Positions 62,045-64,000 of a stretch of 64,000 nt of DNA are shown here, one piece after another (the stretch's first letter is position 1; each line of letters opens with the position of its first letter). Under the pieces are notes generated by a model. It made no database searches and had not been told where the DNA came from. It worked only from the letters and a program-made list of their open reading frames with translations. The position numbers were made by a program, and so were the translations under genes. Source of the stretch: Blastococcus sp. CT_GayMR16 (GTDB lineage: Bacteria; Actinomycetota; Actinomycetes; Mycobacteriales; Geodermatophilaceae); NCBI RefSeq assembly GCF_004570875.1, contig NZ_SPQK01000009.1:90981-154980 (forward strand), given 5' to 3'.

Positions 62045-63223
62045 GTGTACGTCCGGCATCTGCAGCTCGGCTCGTTCCGCAGTTGGGAGCGGGTGGACCT
62101 CGCGCTCGGTCCCGGCCCCACGGTGTTCGTCGGCCGCAACGGCGAGGGCAAGACCAACCTGGTCGAGGCGGTCGGCTACCTGGCCACCATGAGCAGCCAC
62201 CGGGTCTCCTCCGACGCCCCGCTGGTGCGCCACGGCGACACGCAGGCGGTCGTGCGGGCAGCGCTCCGCCGGGGTGACCGCGAGCTCCTCGTGGAGATCG
62301 AGATCAACCCCGGCCGGGCCAACCGGGTCCGGGTCAACCGCGCGCCGCTCCCCCGCCCGCGGGAGCTGCTCGGCCTGGTGCGCACGGTGCTGTTCGCGCC
62401 CGAGGACCTCGCGCTGGTGCGCGGCGACCCGACCGAGCGCCGGCGGTTCCTGGACGACCTCCTGGTCACCCGCACGCCACGGCTGGCCGGTGTCCGGGCC
62501 GACTACGACCGCGTCCTCAAGCAGCGCAACGCCCTGCTGAAGACCGCCCGCCTTGCCCGGGGCAAGGCGATCGAGACCCTCGACGTCTGGGACGGGCACC
62601 TCACCGACTTCGGCGGACAGCTGCTCGCCGCGCGCCTGCAGCTGGTCGCCGACCTCGCGCCACACATGGCCAGCTCCTACGCCGAGGTCGCCGGCGAAGG
62701 GGCCACCATCGCCGGCCTCGGCTACTCGTCGACCGTGCCACTGGCCGGCGACGGCAGCGCGCTCGTGCCCGGGACGACGCTCCCGACGGTGGCCGAGCTG
62801 ACGGCGGCGATGCGCGAGCGGGTGGCCGAGCGCCGCAACGACGAGCTGGACCGCGGGATGACCCTGGTCGGGCCGCACCGGGACGACGTCGTCCTCCACC
62901 TGGGACCGGCGCCGGCCAAGGGCTTCGCCAGCCACGGGGAGTCCTGGTCGCTCGCGCTCGCGCTGAAGCTCGCGACCTTCGCCCTCTTGAGGGCCGAGGG
63001 CGAGGACCCCATCCTCATCCTGGACGACGTCTTCGCGACCCTCGACGCCGAGCGGCGGGCGGCGCTCGCATCGGTGGCCCGGTCGGCCGAGCAGACGCTG
63101 ATCACCGCGGCGGTGGTCGACGACGTCCCGGCCGAGCTGCGCGGCGCCCGCGTCGAGGTGGGAGACGCCATCGCCGTCCTGGTGAAGGAGTCGATCCCTG
63201 CCGGTGAGGGGAGCCTGTCGTGA
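62045..63223 (+). CDS. recF: DNA replication and repair protein RecF
   Basis: A 392-residue SMC-like ATPase loading RecA at gaps. Walker [18 protein letters not shown] near residue 30; signature [15 protein letters not shown] and Walker [18 protein letters not shown] near 320. C-terminal [13 protein letters not shown] [17 protein letters not shown] 62045 has no clear Shine-Dalgarno, but conserved sequence ([18 protein letters not shown]) begins at the start. The DciA-like gene overlaps its stop (GTGA). Confidence 0.97.
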   Translation: MYVRHLQLGSFRSWERVDLALGPGPTVFVGRNGEGKTNLVEAVGYLATMSSHRVSSDAPLVRHGDTQAVVRAALRRGDRELLVEIEINPGRANRVRVNRAPLPRPRELLGLVRTVLFAPEDLALVRGDPTERRRFLDDLLVTRTPRLAGVRADYDRVLKQRNALLKTARLARGKAIETLDVWDGHLTDFGGQLLAARLQLVADLAPHMASSYAEVAGEGATIAGLGYSSTVPLAGDGSALVPGTTLPTVAELTAAMRERVAERRNDELDRGMTLVGPHRDDVVLHLGPAPAKGFASHGESWSLALALKLATFALLRAEGEDPILILDDVFATLDAERRAALASVARSAEQTLITAAVVDDVPAELRGARVEVGDAIAVLVKESIPAGEGSLS

Positions 63224-63720
63224 GTGACGAGCGGCCGGCCCGGCCCAGCGACATCGCCCGGGCCGCGCTGGAGGCCGCGCGGGCCGCCTCGGCCGCCCGC
63301 CCGCAGCCCACCCGGCGGCGGATCGCCGGACCCCGACGGAAGTGGACCGGAGCCGGACCCGGTGCCGACGACCCCCAGCCGCTGGGCCGGCTCGTCGACT
63401 CCCTGGTGAACGAGCAGGACTGGTCGGAACGGACCCGCGTCGGCGCGGTGTTCGGCCGGTGGTCGGCACTGGTCGGGCCCGAGATCGCGGCGCACTGCGC
63501 ACCGCAGAGCCTCAGCGAGGGCGAACTGCTCGTCGTCGCCGAGTCCACGGCCTGGGCCACGCAGCTGCGGCTGCTCGCACCGTCGATCCTCGGCAAGCTG
63601 CATGCTCAGGTGGGCGGGGACGTCGTGACCCGGTTGCGCGTTGTCGGGCCGACGGCTCCCAGTTGGAAGAAGGGTCCGCGCACGGTGCGCGGGCGAGGGC
63701 CGCGGGACACGTACGGCTAG
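63220..63720 (+). CDS. DciA-like protein (DUF721)
   Basis: A 166-residue protein. Residues 55-150 form the DUF721 core: [73 protein letters not shown]. The N-terminal part is basic and disordered. DciA is the helicase-loading factor in bacteria without DnaC, so it should act on the DnaB encoded at 19-22 kb. GTGA overlap with recF. Confidence 0.92.
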   Translation: MSDERPARPSDIARAALEAARAASAARPQPTRRRIAGPRRKWTGAGPGADDPQPLGRLVDSLVNEQDWSERTRVGAVFGRWSALVGPEIAAHCAPQSLSEGELLVVAESTAWATQLRLLAPSILGKLHAQVGGDVVTRLRVVGPTAPSWKKGPRTVRGRGPRDTYG

Positions 63721-63769
63721 GTCGGAACCGAGCGAGCCGACGGACACCGACGCAGACAGAAGGGCAGCG

Positions 63770-64000
63770 ATGAGCACGCCGCGGGACCGTGACCAGCCCG
63801 ACGAGGGCTTCGACCCGGCATCCGCCGAGGGCAGCGGATGGCGCGAGCCGGAGCACCTGGGGAGCGGCGAGCCCGCTGCCGACGAGGCTCCCGAGCCCGC
63901 CCGGCCGGCCGAGCCCACCTCCTGGGAACCGCCCGGCTGGAACCTGCCGCCGGCCGCCCCCGGCCGCACGCCACCGGCGTCGGAGACCGGGCCGCCGCCC
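63770..64000 (+). CDS. Start of an acidic, proline-rich protein (cut by window edge)
   Basis: 77 codons visible from ATG 63770, after AGAAGGGC. The N-terminus is MSTPRDRDQPDEGFDP, then a run of Glu/Pro/Ala with repeats of EPxxP. No family can be named. Low-complexity acidic-proline N-termini are common on actinobacterial membrane proteins. The position, between the DciA-like gene and the expected gyrB, is where many actinobacteria have gyrB directly, so an extra gene here is worth checking. Confidence 0.6.
   Translation, partial: MSTPRDRDQPDEGFDPASAEGSGWREPEHLGSGEPAADEAPEPARPAEPTSWEPPGWNLPPAAPGRTPPASETGPPP

Overview
The window is 64 kb of very GC-rich DNA, densely coding on both strands, from an actinobacterial chromosome. 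The gene set (desA3-type desaturase pair, WS/DGAT, PonA1-like PBP, ino1, CwlM, LprG-like lipoprotein, actinobacterial parS and DnaA boxes) points to Actinomycetota. Gene families and style suggest Geodermatophilaceae (Blastococcus, Geodermatophilus or Modestobacter), but that genus-level guess is inference. The right end is the replication origin: rpmH, dnaA, a DnaA-box-rich oriC, dnaN, gnd, recF and a DciA-like gene.

Layout. 0-19 kb is mixed housekeeping and accessory metabolism: phosphoglucomutase (cut by the left edge), an SF2/SNF2-like helicase, DNA polymerase IV, an FAD-linked oxidase, a CoA-transferase with a terpenoid-cyclase-fold partner, a WS/DGAT, a PucR regulator divergent from a ferredoxin reductase/acyl-CoA desaturase pair, and small hypotheticals. 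19-33 kb is a block known from mycobacteria as Rv0046c-Rv0058: dnaB (interrupted by an intein), rplI, rpsR, ssb, rpsF, a GT87 mannosyltransferase-like protein, a PonA1-like PBP, DUF5318, a PadR regulator and ino1. A secreted cupredoxin-like gene and an endonuclease IV gene sit inside it. 33-38 kb holds a lipoprotein, YqgE, an MFS transporter and a matrixin-like protease. 37-57 kb is the conserved left flank of oriC: cca, NUDIX (MutT4-like), DUF6049, murJ, a separate pseudokinase/discoidin protein, trxB, trxA, cwlM, an aminotransferase/Ddl-like pair, parB, parA with a parS cluster, rsmG, jag, yidC, yidD, rnpA, rpmH. 57-64 kb is the dnaA-oriC-dnaN-gnd-recF-dciA region.

How the genes work together: this is the replication, segregation and envelope-synthesis core. 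DnaA, DnaN, RecF, the DciA-like protein, DnaB and SSB run initiation and elongation; ParA/ParB and parS sites segregate the origin; YidC/YidD/Jag/RnpA/L34 serve membrane insertion and tRNA/ribosome biogenesis; PonA, MurJ, the pseudokinase and CwlM serve peptidoglycan synthesis; Ino1, GT87, the desaturase pair and WS/DGAT serve lipid and inositol metabolism.

Most notable: the DnaB P-loop carries a 415-residue intein with class 3 features (Ala1 and a W-C-T triplet), a LAGLIDADG endonuclease and eight cysteines in zinc-ribbon-like pairs. parS palindromes lie inside coding genes far from parAB. DnaA boxes cluster upstream of dnaB. Two intergenic elements share a nested-stem structure with compensatory base changes. 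Several genes appear leaderless, including the back-to-back cca/NUDIX promoters in 41 bp. The signal peptide of the DUF6049 gene lies upstream of any canonical start codon.
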